From positions 1-49,241 of the forward strand of contig CAKUMO010000019.1 of NCBI GenBank assembly GCA_934667815.1: a stretch of DNA of 49,241 bases, in the 5' to 3' direction. The position numbers were made by a program, and so were the translations under genes. The notes under the pieces were generated by a model. It was not told where the DNA came from. It was given only the letters and a program-made list of their open reading frames with translations, and did not search any database. Each line of letters begins with the position of its first letter. Position 1 is the first letter of the stretch. Below, piece by piece: positions 1-7,935 of the stretch. Source of the stretch: an uncultured Oscillospiraceae bacterium. Lineage in GTDB: Bacteria > Bacillota > Clostridia > Oscillospirales > Oscillospiraceae.

Positions 1-248
1 TCCTCGATGGTGTACTTCGGCTTCTCGTCGAGAGAATAGTCGAGGAAGGACAGCTCAAGGTTGCCGGTGTAGTCGGTGATCGCCGCGACGTCGTGGAACA
101 CTTCGCGCAGGCCCTCGTTCAGGAACCAGTTGTAGGAATCCTTCTGAATCTTCAGAAGGTTCGGCATCTGGAGGATCTCCTGATACTTTGCATAGCTCTT
201 GCGTTCTGTTTTCCCGTACTTCACGTCCTTGATTTGCATATGGGTCAT
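1..248 (-). CDS. rpoB: RNA polymerase beta subunit, N-terminal part (cut by window edge)
   Basis: The minus strand encodes the first 82 residues of the beta subunit of RNA polymerase, the large catalytic subunit that forms one pincer of the enzyme. Recognisable family sequence includes PNLLKIQKDSYNWF at about residues 29-42, followed by the typical stretch around FHDVAAITDYTGNLEL. I chose the ATG at 248-246, which has a GAAAGG ribosome site 5 nt upstream; a second in-frame ATG lies at 239. The gene continues beyond base 1. It is the first gene of its transcript here: upstream lies a divergent sigma factor gene, not rplJ-rplL as in many bacteria. Confidence 0.95.
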   Translation of the reverse strand, partial: MTHMQIKDVKYGKTERKSYAKYQEILQMPNLLKIQKDSYNWFLNEGLREVFHDVAAITDYTGNLELSFLDYSLDEKPKYTIE

Positions 249-419
249 CACAGCCTTTCTGTACTCATTGGATGTGTCGTTTCTGGTATAAGTTTGACAC
301 GCTCGGATGCGTTTGCACTTTGTCTCGCATTCCCCTTGCGCGCCGCGCGGTGGTGTGTTATAATAGTTCTGCAAGCTGGAGAGAAGGCGCATAGCCACAC
401 TCCTGCAGTATAGGTTACT

Positions 420-448
420 ATTTTAGCACACTTTTTTCCATTCGTCAA
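420..448 (-). promoter_or_regulatory. Sigma-A type promoter of rpoB
   Basis: On the minus strand, TTGACG (443-448) and TAAAAT (420-425) are separated by exactly 17 bp. Transcription would begin near 413 and give a 5' leader of about 165 nt before rpoB. I see no known leader element in that stretch (249-413) and no credible gene in it. Confidence 0.75.
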
Positions 449-477
449 TTGTTTTATGAAATAAATTTACATAAAAT
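449..477 (+). promoter_or_regulatory. Candidate promoter for the sigma factor operon
   Basis: TTGTTT (449-454) and TAAAAT (472-477) are spaced by 17 bp on the plus strand. The predicted start of transcription falls inside the hairpin that follows, which is awkward, so this is a weak call. Confidence 0.3.
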
Positions 478-478
478 C

Positions 479-516
479 AGGGGATCGTTTCGTCGATCCC
501 CTGTTATTTTTTACAT
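479..516. terminator. Stem-loop with T-run between divergent genes
   Basis: A perfect inverted repeat (CAGGGGATCG / CGATCCCCTG, loop TTTCGT) is followed on the plus strand by GTTATTTTTT. It looks like an intrinsic terminator but stands between two divergent genes. It could act as an attenuator in the leader of the sigma factor gene or insulate rpoB. Its role is unclear. Confidence 0.55.
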
Positions 517-608
517 TTCCGAGAACCTTGGGCACAATTTTCCTGTCTGTCAGGGTGAAGGGCCTTTCGGGAAGCCGACGCTTCCCAGATCATATCACGG
601 AGGAACTC

Positions 609-1163
609 ATGGACGAATCTGAAATTCTCGCCTGCCTGCTGTCGCACGACGAGCGCGGCCTGCAAGCTGCGCAGGCCTGCTACGGCGCACGTCTGACGGC
701 ACTGGCACGGCGCATCACGGGCAGCGAAACCGCTGAGGAATGCGTCAACGACGCGCTGCTTGCCGCCTGGAACGCCATTCCCCCGCTGCGCCCGCGCTCA
801 CTGTATGCCTACCTGTGCCGTCTGACGCGCAACGCCGCGCTTAACCGCTTTGCGGCGCAGTCGGCGCAGAAGCGGGGCGGCACGGAGACGGCGCTCTCGC
901 TCGACGAGCTGGCAGAATGTCTGCCCGGCAGCGACTCACCGGCGCATGCCCTTGAGGCCGGTGCACTCAGCGAGGCCATCTCGCGCTTTCTGCGCACGCA
1001 GCCGGCGCGTGCAAGAAATGTTTTTCTGGCACGGTATTTCTATGCGCTGTCCGTGCGCGAGATCGCCCTGCGGTTTTCCATGCCGGAGAACACCGTGAAG
1101 ACCTCCCTGCACCGCACGCGGCTGAGGCTGCGCGCTTATCTTGAACAGGAGGATTATTTATGA
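609..1163 (+). CDS. ECF-type RNA polymerase sigma factor
   Basis: A 184-residue sigma-70 family protein of the extracytoplasmic-function size class. Residues about 8-85 look like region 2 (core binding and -10 recognition), with the pattern ALARRITGSETAEECVNDALLAAW. Residues about 130-180 form region 4, a helix-turn-helix with LSVREIALRFSMPENTVKTSLHRTR. The ATG at 609 is chosen over an earlier in-frame ATG at 528 because GGAGGA sits 4 nt upstream and the family starts here. The stop overlaps the next gene by ATGA, so the two are translationally coupled and the neighbour is likely its anti-sigma factor. Confidence 0.85.
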   Translation: MDESEILACLLSHDERGLQAAQACYGARLTALARRITGSETAEECVNDALLAAWNAIPPLRPRSLYAYLCRLTRNAALNRFAAQSAQKRGGTETALSLDELAECLPGSDSPAHALEAGALSEAISRFLRTQPARARNVFLARYFYALSVREIALRFSMPENTVKTSLHRTRLRLRAYLEQEDYL

Positions 1164-2440
1164 AACGCGAAGAACTCTATTCCGCCTTCAGCGGCATCGA
1201 TGACGAGCTGCTGCTCGAGTACGAACGCCGCGCACCGAAAAAACGCGGCGCGCTGCTGCGCTTCGTCGGCATGGCCGCATGCTTTGCGCTGCTGCTGACG
1301 GGACTTTTGTGGTGGCATCCTTGGAAGGGCACGGAAAGCGTGCCCGAGAGCCTGACGTCCCCCACTTCCGCCCCCGCAAGCGGCACAATGACCGACGCTC
1401 CCATTTCCAATAACACGCTCACTCCCGCAGACGAGCTACCTACGCTGGTTTACGGCGACACAATTCAGGAGGCGCTTGCGGACATCGGCTATCCCGAAGG
1501 CTATTTTATCCGCGAACTGACCGATGCACAGCTTGCCACGATCTGGGGCGAGGACAAGCTCGCGTGGGAGGGCTTCTCTCCCTCAGAAAACGGCTGTGCG
1601 GTTTCCGCAAGGGCAATTTACGGCGGCGACGGCATTCCGTGGATCGTCAGTCTGACGCTCACACCCGCAGAGGGCGGTCGGATTTCCGTTGAGCTTTCGC
1701 CGGAGGGGCTGCCGCCCGCCTGCCTTGTCTACGACGGCGGCGCGACCTGCACGGTCTATGGCACAGAGGTCACGGCCAATGCCGTGGACAACCACGCCGT
1801 TGTGAGCTTCCTGCGCGGCGAGGGTGAAAGCGCCGTCGGCGTGCGCATGGAGCTGGAGGGTGACCTCGACACGCTCCGGGAGCTGACCGCACGCATCGTC
1901 TCGCAGTCTCTGCGTGAGGATAGCTCACTTCAGCTCCACCAGCTCGACACCGCGGACATTCCCGCATGGCGCAGCGATGCTCTGACCGAAAACGAAGCCT
2001 ACGCCGACGAGGAATTCGGCGCGTATCTTCCCGAAAATCCCGCGTTTTCCTTCCGCTATGCCTACCGCGAGATTGGAGAGGGCCGCAACTGGCTTTCCGC
2101 CGCCTACGGCTCCGGCACAAGCGAGTTAGTCCTGACCCTCGAGCATCCGCAGGAGGTTGCTACACTCGTTCGCGCGGACGAGCCGGAAAAATACGCCCGC
2201 GACTACTATGGCAAGGAAAAGCCGACCGTTCCGGACGAATACTACCAGACATGGGTGGATCCGGTATTCTACCGCGAGGAGTTGACCATGGACTTAGTTG
2301 AAAGCCGTCTCTGGCAGGATGATGTCGGAACCTCCCATGCAAACTTCGGCGTTCTCTATCCCGACGGTACGGTCATGCGCGTGAACGTCAGCGCAGGCAC
2401 CGACGAGCTGGCAGCGATTCTGGGCTTCTTGCTTTCATAA
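1160..2440 (+). CDS. Membrane-anchored putative anti-sigma factor / unknown extracellular protein
   Basis: A 426-residue protein with a short cytoplasmic segment (residues 1-32), a single membrane helix at about 34-52 and a large extracellular part that begins with a Ser/Thr/Pro-rich linker (about 58-95). The topology and the 4-bp overlap with the ECF sigma gene fit an anti-sigma factor or signal sensor. I do not recognise a zinc-binding anti-sigma motif in the cytoplasmic part, and the extracellular region matches no family that I can name. The role is inferred from position. The gene ends just before a strong hairpin. Confidence 0.6.
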   Translation: MKREELYSAFSGIDDELLLEYERRAPKKRGALLRFVGMAACFALLLTGLLWWHPWKGTESVPESLTSPTSAPASGTMTDAPISNNTLTPADELPTLVYGDTIQEALADIGYPEGYFIRELTDAQLATIWGEDKLAWEGFSPSENGCAVSARAIYGGDGIPWIVSLTLTPAEGGRISVELSPEGLPPACLVYDGGATCTVYGTEVTANAVDNHAVVSFLRGEGESAVGVRMELEGDLDTLRELTARIVSQSLREDSSLQLHQLDTADIPAWRSDALTENEAYADEEFGAYLPENPAFSFRYAYREIGEGRNWLSAAYGSGTSELVLTLEHPQEVATLVRADEPEKYARDYYGKEKPTVPDEYYQTWVDPVFYREELTMDLVESRLWQDDVGTSHANFGVLYPDGTVMRVNVSAGTDELAAILGFLLS

Positions 2441-2450
2441 AAATATAGCG

Positions 2451-2495
2451 CAAAGGACCCATGCTTTCGCTCATCGAAAGCATGGGTCCTTTGTC
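2451..2495. terminator. Bidirectional terminator between sigma operon and thrC
   Basis: A perfect 19-bp inverted repeat (2451-2469 and 2475-2493) with a 5-nt loop lies between convergent genes. The stem begins CAAAGGACCC, and short A/T tracts lie on both sides. It can end transcription from both directions. Confidence 0.75.
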
Positions 2496-2527
2496 AGTCA
2501 ATCAGTTATTTGTTTTGCAAATTTATC

Positions 2528-3775
2528 TTAATCCTCCTCGACGTGGATGCCGTTTTCGGCAAAGGCCTTGAGCAGCAAATCCATATCGGACGGGATGGAG
2601 ATCGGCTCGCCGCAGGCCTTGATGGCATTGGCGACGTCCTTCAGGCCGTTGCCGGTCACGACGGAAACGACCGTCGCATCCGCAGGCAGAACGCCCTGTT
2701 CGCGCAGCTTCTTCACACCGGCCGTGCCGGTCACACCCGCAGGCTCGCCAAACACGCCGCAGGTACGGCCAAGGAGCTTCTGTGCCGCCATGATCTCCTC
2801 GTCGGAGACATTGACGACCAAACCGTTGGACTCACGGATGGCCATGAGCGCCTTGTCCGCATTGCGCGGTACACCGACGGCGATGGAGTCGGCCAGCGTG
2901 TTTTCCTCCATGGGATGCCACGGCTTGTTCTCCATGATCGCACGGTTGAGCGGGCAGCAGCCCTCGGCCTGCGCGGAAATCAGGCGCGGCAGGCGGTCGA
3001 TAAAGCCGATGGCATACAAATCCTTCAGGCCCTTCCACAGACCCGCAATGGTGCAACCGTCGCCCACGGAAATGGCGATGTAATCCGGCACCTGCCAGTT
3101 CAATTGCTCCATGATCTCGAGGCCGACAGTCTTTTTACCCTCGGACAGATAGGGGTTGATCGCCGCGTTGCGGTTATACCAGCCCCACTTGTCAATGGCC
3201 TGCTTGGAAAGCTCGAAGGTCTCCTCGTAGCTTCCCTGCACGGACACGACCGTTGCACCGAAGGTCATAAGCTGTGCGACCTTGCCCTTAGGGGCGCGGG
3301 ACGGCACGAAGATATAGGTTTTCAGACCCGCTGCGGCGGCGTTGCCCGCCAGAGACGAGGCCGCGTTGCCCGTGGACGAGCATGCAATGACCTTTGCTCC
3401 GGCCTCCTGCGCCTTGGCCACTGCCATGGCGGAGGCTCTGTCCTTCAAGGATGCGGTGGGATTCTGTCCGTCATCCTTGACCCAGAGCTTGGCAATTCCC
3501 AGCTCTTTTGCAAGGCGGTCGGCCTGATACAGAGGCGACCAGCCCACGCGCAGCGGCGTGTTGGGCGTGGTTTCCTCGACGGGAAGCAGCTCGCGGTAGC
3601 GCCACATGGAGCGGTCATCGCGTGCGGCCAGCTTTTCCTTCGTCAGGTTCTTCTTGATGTAATCGTAGTCATAGATGATGTCCAAAATCCCGCCGCATTC
3701 GCAGTTGGTGAGGTTCGGGACCGCCTTATATTCCTTGCCGCACTTGACGCAGCGGCCGCAGATCACATTTTTCAT
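2528..3775 (-). CDS. thrC: Threonine synthase
   Basis: A 415-residue fold-type II PLP enzyme of the threonine synthase family, which converts O-phosphohomoserine to threonine in the cytoplasm. The N-terminus holds a rubredoxin-like knuckle with Cys at 6, 9, 12, 25 and 27. The PLP lysine is expected at K111 in NPTASLKDR. A Ser/Gly-rich cofactor loop (SSTGNAASS) and a second glycine-rich stretch (VTGNGLKD) near the C-terminus bind the cofactor phosphate. The start ATG overlaps the stop of the upstream small membrane gene. Because the neighbours are a second PLP enzyme and ygeY/ygeW/arcC, a catabolic role on a related beta- or gamma-substituted amino acid cannot be excluded. Confidence 0.85.
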   Translation of the reverse strand: MKNVICGRCVKCGKEYKAVPNLTNCECGGILDIIYDYDYIKKNLTKEKLAARDDRSMWRYRELLPVEETTPNTPLRVGWSPLYQADRLAKELGIAKLWVKDDGQNPTASLKDRASAMAVAKAQEAGAKVIACSSTGNAASSLAGNAAAAGLKTYIFVPSRAPKGKVAQLMTFGATVVSVQGSYEETFELSKQAIDKWGWYNRNAAINPYLSEGKKTVGLEIMEQLNWQVPDYIAISVGDGCTIAGLWKGLKDLYAIGFIDRLPRLISAQAEGCCPLNRAIMENKPWHPMEENTLADSIAVGVPRNADKALMAIRESNGLVVNVSDEEIMAAQKLLGRTCGVFGEPAGVTGTAGVKKLREQGVLPADATVVSVVTGNGLKDVANAIKACGEPISIPSDMDLLLKAFAENGIHVEED

Positions 3776-4104
3776 GACCGTTTCCCTTTCATTTTTTGTT
3801 TTCTTTTCTGCTCACGGCGATAAATACGCGGATATATGCGGGCAAATTCTTCCTCCCCGACAAGCGCGCGCAGCTCCTGCCGTTCCCGGCGGCGATAGAG
3901 CACTGCGACCACGGTCGCAAGAATACCCAGATAGGCCAGAAGCAGCGGCCAGAAGGCCCAGCCGAGCCGGCCGGCATTTCCGATGATGAGCAGCGCACCG
4001 CCAAGCAGCACGATCGATAAAAACGCAAGCAAAAATGCGGACACCATGGGAAAGAAGCTCAGTGCAAACAGGCGGAGGCGGTTTTTCAGCGAGTTCTTTT
4101 TCAT
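3772..4104 (-). CDS. Small two-helix membrane protein of unknown function
   Basis: A 110-residue protein with two predicted membrane helices (about residues 12-40 and 47-69) and a strongly basic C-terminal tail (RREQKRKQKMKGKRS). GGAAAGGA provides a ribosome site upstream of the ATG. Its stop overlaps the thrC start (ATGA), so the two genes are co-translated. I do not recognise a family. It could be an accessory protein, but nothing in the sequence shows its function. Confidence 0.6.
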   Translation of the reverse strand: MKKNSLKNRLRLFALSFFPMVSAFLLAFLSIVLLGGALLIIGNAGRLGWAFWPLLLAYLGILATVVAVLYRRRERQELRALVGEEEFARIYPRIYRREQKRKQKMKGKRS

Positions 4105-4124
4105 AGGGTGTCCTTTCCGGTTTA

Positions 4125-4163
4125 AACAAAAGCGAGGGGCGGGGAATTTCCCCTCCCCTCGCG
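4125..4163 (-). terminator. Terminator after the fold-type II PLP gene
   Basis: On the minus strand a GC-rich stem, GCGAGGGGAGGGG paired with CCCCGCCCCTCGC (4132-4162), is followed by TTTTGTTT. It lies between the PLP enzyme gene and the small membrane gene, so thrC and its partner may have their own promoter. Confidence 0.65.
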
Positions 4164-4170
4164 CGGTGAA

Positions 4171-5646
4171 TTACAGAGTCTTGAGAAGGCCGGTAGCCTC
4201 GTTGAACTCGTCGATCAGCTCGTCAAGCTCCTTAGCCTGTGCATGGACGGCGTCCCAAGTGTTCTTGGTGTCGTACCACTGGGCGTTCAGATCCTCGACG
4301 GTCATGCCCTGCTGCTCAACCCAAGTGTAGTACTTCAGGTTGTGCACGCGCTTGCGCTCGGTGTAGGTCAGCTCGAGCATGGAGTCGGTCTTGAGGTCGA
4401 GCATATGACGGGCGTGATCCATCGCAGCCTCTGCGTCGGAGTAAGCGCCGTGCTTCTCATTCAGTTCCTCGATGCGGCTGCCGTACATGACGGCGGAGTC
4501 GGTCAGGACGGTCGCGACAACGTCGTTCTCGGTCAGCTCGTAATACTTGGCCATCTTGATGCAGCACAGGACGTTGGCGATGCCGGAGATGCCCAGCCAG
4601 GTCATCTTCTCGATCTGCTCGTCGGACATGTGGAGCTGCTCCTTCATGTACTTCTTGCCCTCCGGCGTGTTGAACAGGCGGAGCAGGCGCTGGCTGTCCT
4701 CGTCGTCGATGGCAATGGCCATGTCGGTGTTCTTCACATTGTGGATCCATGGAATGTGCTTGTCGCCGATGCCCTCGATGCGGTGGCCGCCGAAGCCGTT
4801 GTCCAGAATGGTCGGGCACTGCAGCGCCTCGCCAACGGCGAGCTTCAGGTGCGGATAGCGCTCCTTGAGCAGATCGCCCGCGCTCATGGTGCCGGCGGAG
4901 CCGGAGGTGAAGCAAGCGCCGGCAAAGTTCTGGCCGGGCTTCTTGACGGCTTCAAACAGATCAGCCAGCGCATAACCGGTGACGTTGTAGTGCCACAGCG
5001 GGTTGCCCATTTCGGCAAACTGGTTGAAGATCATCATGGTGGGATCCTTCTTCAGCTCCCAAGTCTTGTCAAAGATCTCCTTGACGTTGGACTCACAGCC
5101 CGGTGTCGCAATGATCTGACCGGCGATGGACTTCAGCCAGTCAAAGCGCTCCTTGGACATATCCTGCGGGAGGATAGCCACGGACTCGCAGGCCAGCAGC
5201 TTGGAGTTGAACGCGCCGCCGCGGCAGTAGTTGCCGGTGGACGGCCAAACGGCATGATGATAGGTCGCATCAAACTGACCGGTCACGAGGCGCGGAGCCA
5301 GGCAGCCGAAGGAAGCGCCGACCTTATGGCAGCCGGTCGGGAACCACTTGCCGGACATGGCGATGATGCGGCAGGGCACGCCGGACAGCTCGCTGGGAAT
5401 TTCGACGTAATTGGGAACCTTCTGGAACAGGCCGCCGTATTCCTTGGCCTCGTTGTGCCACGAAATGCGGAACAGGTTGACGGGATCGACGTCCCACAGG
5501 CCGGTGTGCGAGAGCTTCTCCTTGATCTTTTCGGGAACCAGGTCGGGGTTCTGCATCTGCGCGATGGTCGGGATGATGATGTTGTTTTCCTTGGCCTTCT
5601 GGATGTTGTGCGCAAGGCCTTCCTTGTTGATGCGAAGATCAATCAT
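4171..5646 (-). CDS. Fold-type II PLP-dependent enzyme (cysteine synthase/tryptophan synthase beta superfamily), substrate unknown
   Basis: A 491-residue protein, longer than classic cysteine synthases (about 310). The putative PLP lysine is K108 in PTGCHKVGASFG, which replaces the usual PTxSxKxR motif. A Ser/Gly-rich phosphate loop (FTSGSAGTMSAG) follows at about residue 250. The last roughly 120 residues form an extra helical part. The ATG at 5646 is preferred because AGGAGG lies upstream; an earlier in-frame ATG is at 5670. The regulator gene upstream overlaps this start by 8 nt. The context (YgeY, YgeW, carbamate kinase) suggests that it takes the place of diaminopropionate ammonia-lyase YgeX in a similar pathway. 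That is an inference. Confidence 0.75.
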   Translation of the reverse strand: MIDLRINKEGLAHNIQKAKENNIIIPTIAQMQNPDLVPEKIKEKLSHTGLWDVDPVNLFRISWHNEAKEYGGLFQKVPNYVEIPSELSGVPCRIIAMSGKWFPTGCHKVGASFGCLAPRLVTGQFDATYHHAVWPSTGNYCRGGAFNSKLLACESVAILPQDMSKERFDWLKSIAGQIIATPGCESNVKEIFDKTWELKKDPTMMIFNQFAEMGNPLWHYNVTGYALADLFEAVKKPGQNFAGACFTSGSAGTMSAGDLLKERYPHLKLAVGEALQCPTILDNGFGGHRIEGIGDKHIPWIHNVKNTDMAIAIDDEDSQRLLRLFNTPEGKKYMKEQLHMSDEQIEKMTWLGISGIANVLCCIKMAKYYELTENDVVATVLTDSAVMYGSRIEELNEKHGAYSDAEAAMDHARHMLDLKTDSMLELTYTERKRVHNLKYYTWVEQQGMTVEDLNAQWYDTKNTWDAVHAQAKELDELIDEFNEATGLLKTL

Positions 5647-6292
5647 TGCTTTTTCCTCCTGTTTTTGCATCTAAATATGAATATAGTGTATATTTGGAAA
5701 TGCCGAAGTGTGCAGCGATCTTATCGCCGGATTTTGTGATGAGCAGTGCGCCGTGGTCGTTGAGGAAGCGGATTGCGCGGACCTTATCCTCCTTCGACAT
5801 GGCTGCGACGGGCTTGCCGATGAGCTGGTCGGACTGGTCGATGAGATCGTCAAGCAGCTCGTTGACGTTGTGCGTGATGCGGGCAGGCGGCTGGCTGCTG
5901 GGGACGGCGGAGGTCAGAAGATGCAGTGACTGCTCCGCCAGCGCCAATGCAGAAATGTCGAAGTTGATGCAGAAGATCGCCGCAACCTTCCCCTCGTCAT
6001 CCCGGATGTAAACGGACGAGGACTTCAAAAGCTTTCCGTCGGGCGTGCGGGTCAGGTAACAAAGATGATCTTCGGGAATGCCGTCGGCCTTGCCGAGCTG
6101 CTCGAGCACGACCTGTGACGGGCCGTCGCCCAGCTTGCGGCCGGAAACATGACCGTTCTCGATCGCACAGATCGAACGCTGCGTGCTGTGCTCGGAAATT
6201 TCGTGCACCACGACCTCACAGTTACTTCCAAACTGCGCCGCGACGCCTTTTGCAATGTGCCGAAGGGCCTCGAGTTCGCTGTTTTTGAGCAT
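5639..6292 (-). CDS. YheO/DauR-like PAS-HTH transcriptional regulator
   Basis: A 217-residue regulator. The first roughly 120 residues resemble the YheO PAS-like sensor domain (CEVVVHEI, followed by ENGHVSGRKLGD). The C-terminal roughly 60 residues carry a helix-turn-helix with GDKIAAHFGISKYTLYSYL. The known homologue DauR represses a D-arginine catabolic operon. This gene overlaps the downstream PLP enzyme by 8 nt and is divergent from ygeY with a short intergenic region, so it most likely controls both units in response to the pathway substrate. Confidence 0.85.
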   Translation of the reverse strand: MLKNSELEALRHIAKGVAAQFGSNCEVVVHEISEHSTQRSICAIENGHVSGRKLGDGPSQVVLEQLGKADGIPEDHLCYLTRTPDGKLLKSSSVYIRDDEGKVAAIFCINFDISALALAEQSLHLLTSAVPSSQPPARITHNVNELLDDLIDQSDQLIGKPVAAMSKEDKVRAIRFLNDHGALLITKSGDKIAAHFGISKYTLYSYLDAKTGGKSND

Positions 6293-6351
6293 ATATCCGC
6301 TCCTCTCCGTTTTGCCGGAAGGTCAGCTTCCAGCTTTCATTTTCTGATGCT

Positions 6352-6379
6352 ATCATATCACATTTTCAGCATAAATCAA
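6352..6379 (-). promoter_or_regulatory. Promoter of the YheO-like regulator
   Basis: On the minus strand, TTGATT (6374-6379) and TATGAT (6352-6357) are separated by 16 bp. It lies back to back with the ygeY promoter, so one operator could serve both directions. Confidence 0.55.
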
Positions 6380-6419
6380 TTCCTTTTCAAAAAATTTTTT
6401 TGGTTTTATAAAAATTTGT

Positions 6420-6447
6420 TTGACTTCTGGAATAGTTATGCTAATAT
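6420..6447 (+). promoter_or_regulatory. Promoter of ygeY-ygeW-arcC
   Basis: TTGACT (6420-6425) and TAATAT (6442-6447) are separated by 16 bp on the plus strand. A leader of about 48 nt follows, ending in a GGAGGG ribosome site before the ATG at 6503. Confidence 0.55.
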
Positions 6448-6502
6448 AAGGATGTAACCGACCTGCGCGGTCAGGACTGAATAGAAATATGGAGGGTATA
6501 TC

Positions 6503-7897
6503 ATGGATTTTGAAGCAATCAAGAAGGCCGCTGAAGGCTACCGTGCCGACATGAGCCGCTTCCTGCGCGATATGATCGCCATCCCCAGTGAGAGCTGCGA
6601 GGAAAAGGGCGTCGTGATGCGTATCAAGGCCGAGATGGAAAAGCTCGGCTATGACAAGGTCGAGATTGATCAGCTCGGCAACGTCATCGGCTGGATGGGT
6701 CACGGCAAGAAGATCATCGCCATTGACTCCCACATTGACACTGTCGGCATCGGCAATATTGAAAACTGGACGGCTGACCCCTACGAGGGCTACGAGACCG
6801 ATGAGATTATCTACGGCCGCGGCGGCTCCGATCAGGAGGGCGGCATGGCCTCCGCTACTTACGGTGCAAAGATCATGAAGGATCTCGGCCTCATTCCCGA
6901 GGAATATAAGATCATGGTCGTCGGCTCCGTGCAGGAGGAAGATTGCGACGGCATGTGCTGGCAGTCCATCGTCAACGAATATTTCAACGGTCCGGAGGAC
7001 GCCCGCAATCAGATCGAGTTTGTCATCTCCACCGAGCCGACCGACGGCGGCATCTATCGCGGTCATCGCGGCCGTATGGAAATCCGCGTCGATATGCACG
7101 GCGTGAGCTGCCACGGCTCTGCTCCCGAGCGCGGCGACAACGCCATCCACAAGATGGCCGAAGTTCTGCTCAACGTCCGCGACCTCAACGAGAATCCCGC
7201 CGACGGCTCCACCGAGATCAACGGCCTTGTCAAGATGCTCGACCCGAAGTTCAATCCCGAGCACTACGAAGACGCCCGCTTCCTCGGCCGCGGCACCTGC
7301 ACCACCAGCCAGATCTTCTACACCTCCCCCTCCCGCTGCGCCGTGGCTGATAGCTGCTCTATCTCCATCGACCGCCGCATGACCGCCGGTGAGACCTATA
7401 AGTCCTGCCTGAAGGAGATTGAGGATCTGCCCGCCTGCAAGAAGTATGCCAAGGACGTCAAGGTTTCCATGTATATGTACGACCGTCCCGCATGGACCGG
7501 CCATGTCTACGAAACCGAGTGCTTCTTCCCGACCTGGATCAACAAGGAATCCGCCGCGCACGTTCAGGCTCTGGTCGACGCGCACCACGCGCTGTGGGGC
7601 GACAAGCGCCTGTATGCCGACGAGACCGCCAAGGCCAAGCGCGAGGGCCGTCCGCTGACCGATAAGTGGACCTTCTCCACCAACGGCGTTTCCATTCAGG
7701 GCCGCTATGGCATTCCCTGCGTCGGCTTCGGCCCCGGTGCCGAATCTCAGGCACACGCACCGAACGAGATCACCTGGAAACAGGATCTGGTCGTCTGCGC
7801 CGCGCTGTATGCCGCCGTTCCCGGCCTGTATAAGCCCGAGAATAAGATCACCGAAGCCGAGTTCCGTCAAGAGCTGACCGGCAACGACATTAAGTAA
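6503..7897 (+). CDS. ygeY: YgeY-family M20 metallohydrolase
   Basis: A 464-residue member of the M20 zinc peptidase/deacylase family and of the YgeY subgroup, whose members sit in clusters with YgeW and carbamate kinase. Metal ligands and catalytic residues are visible in order: His and Asp in IDSHIDTVG, Asp in [10 protein letters not shown], the Glu pair in VQEEDCDG, Glu in STEPTDGG and a late His in ESQAHAPNE. It is expected to hydrolyse an amide or N-acyl bond of a small nitrogen compound. The exact substrate is not shown by the sequence. It is the first gene of a three-gene unit. Confidence 0.88.
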   Translation: MDFEAIKKAAEGYRADMSRFLRDMIAIPSESCEEKGVVMRIKAEMEKLGYDKVEIDQLGNVIGWMGHGKKIIAIDSHIDTVGIGNIENWTADPYEGYETDEIIYGRGGSDQEGGMASATYGAKIMKDLGLIPEEYKIMVVGSVQEEDCDGMCWQSIVNEYFNGPEDARNQIEFVISTEPTDGGIYRGHRGRMEIRVDMHGVSCHGSAPERGDNAIHKMAEVLLNVRDLNENPADGSTEINGLVKMLDPKFNPEHYEDARFLGRGTCTTSQIFYTSPSRCAVADSCSISIDRRMTAGETYKSCLKEIEDLPACKKYAKDVKVSMYMYDRPAWTGHVYETECFFPTWINKESAAHVQALVDAHHALWGDKRLYADETAKAKREGRPLTDKWTFSTNGVSIQGRYGIPCVGFGPGAESQAHAPNEITWKQDLVVCAALYAAVPGLYKPENKITEAEFRQELTGNDIK

Positions 7898-7935
7898 TTT
7901 TCAATTTCTGATTATAAACAAAGGAGAGAAATCAA

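Noticed and set aside
248..448. 66-codon frame upstream of rpoB
   Set aside because: It starts inside the rpoB promoter and has no ribosome site; it is leader sequence.
2528..3823. 437-codon plus-strand frame over thrC
   Set aside because: It is antisense to thrC, which has its cofactor lysine, Cys knuckle and full length intact.
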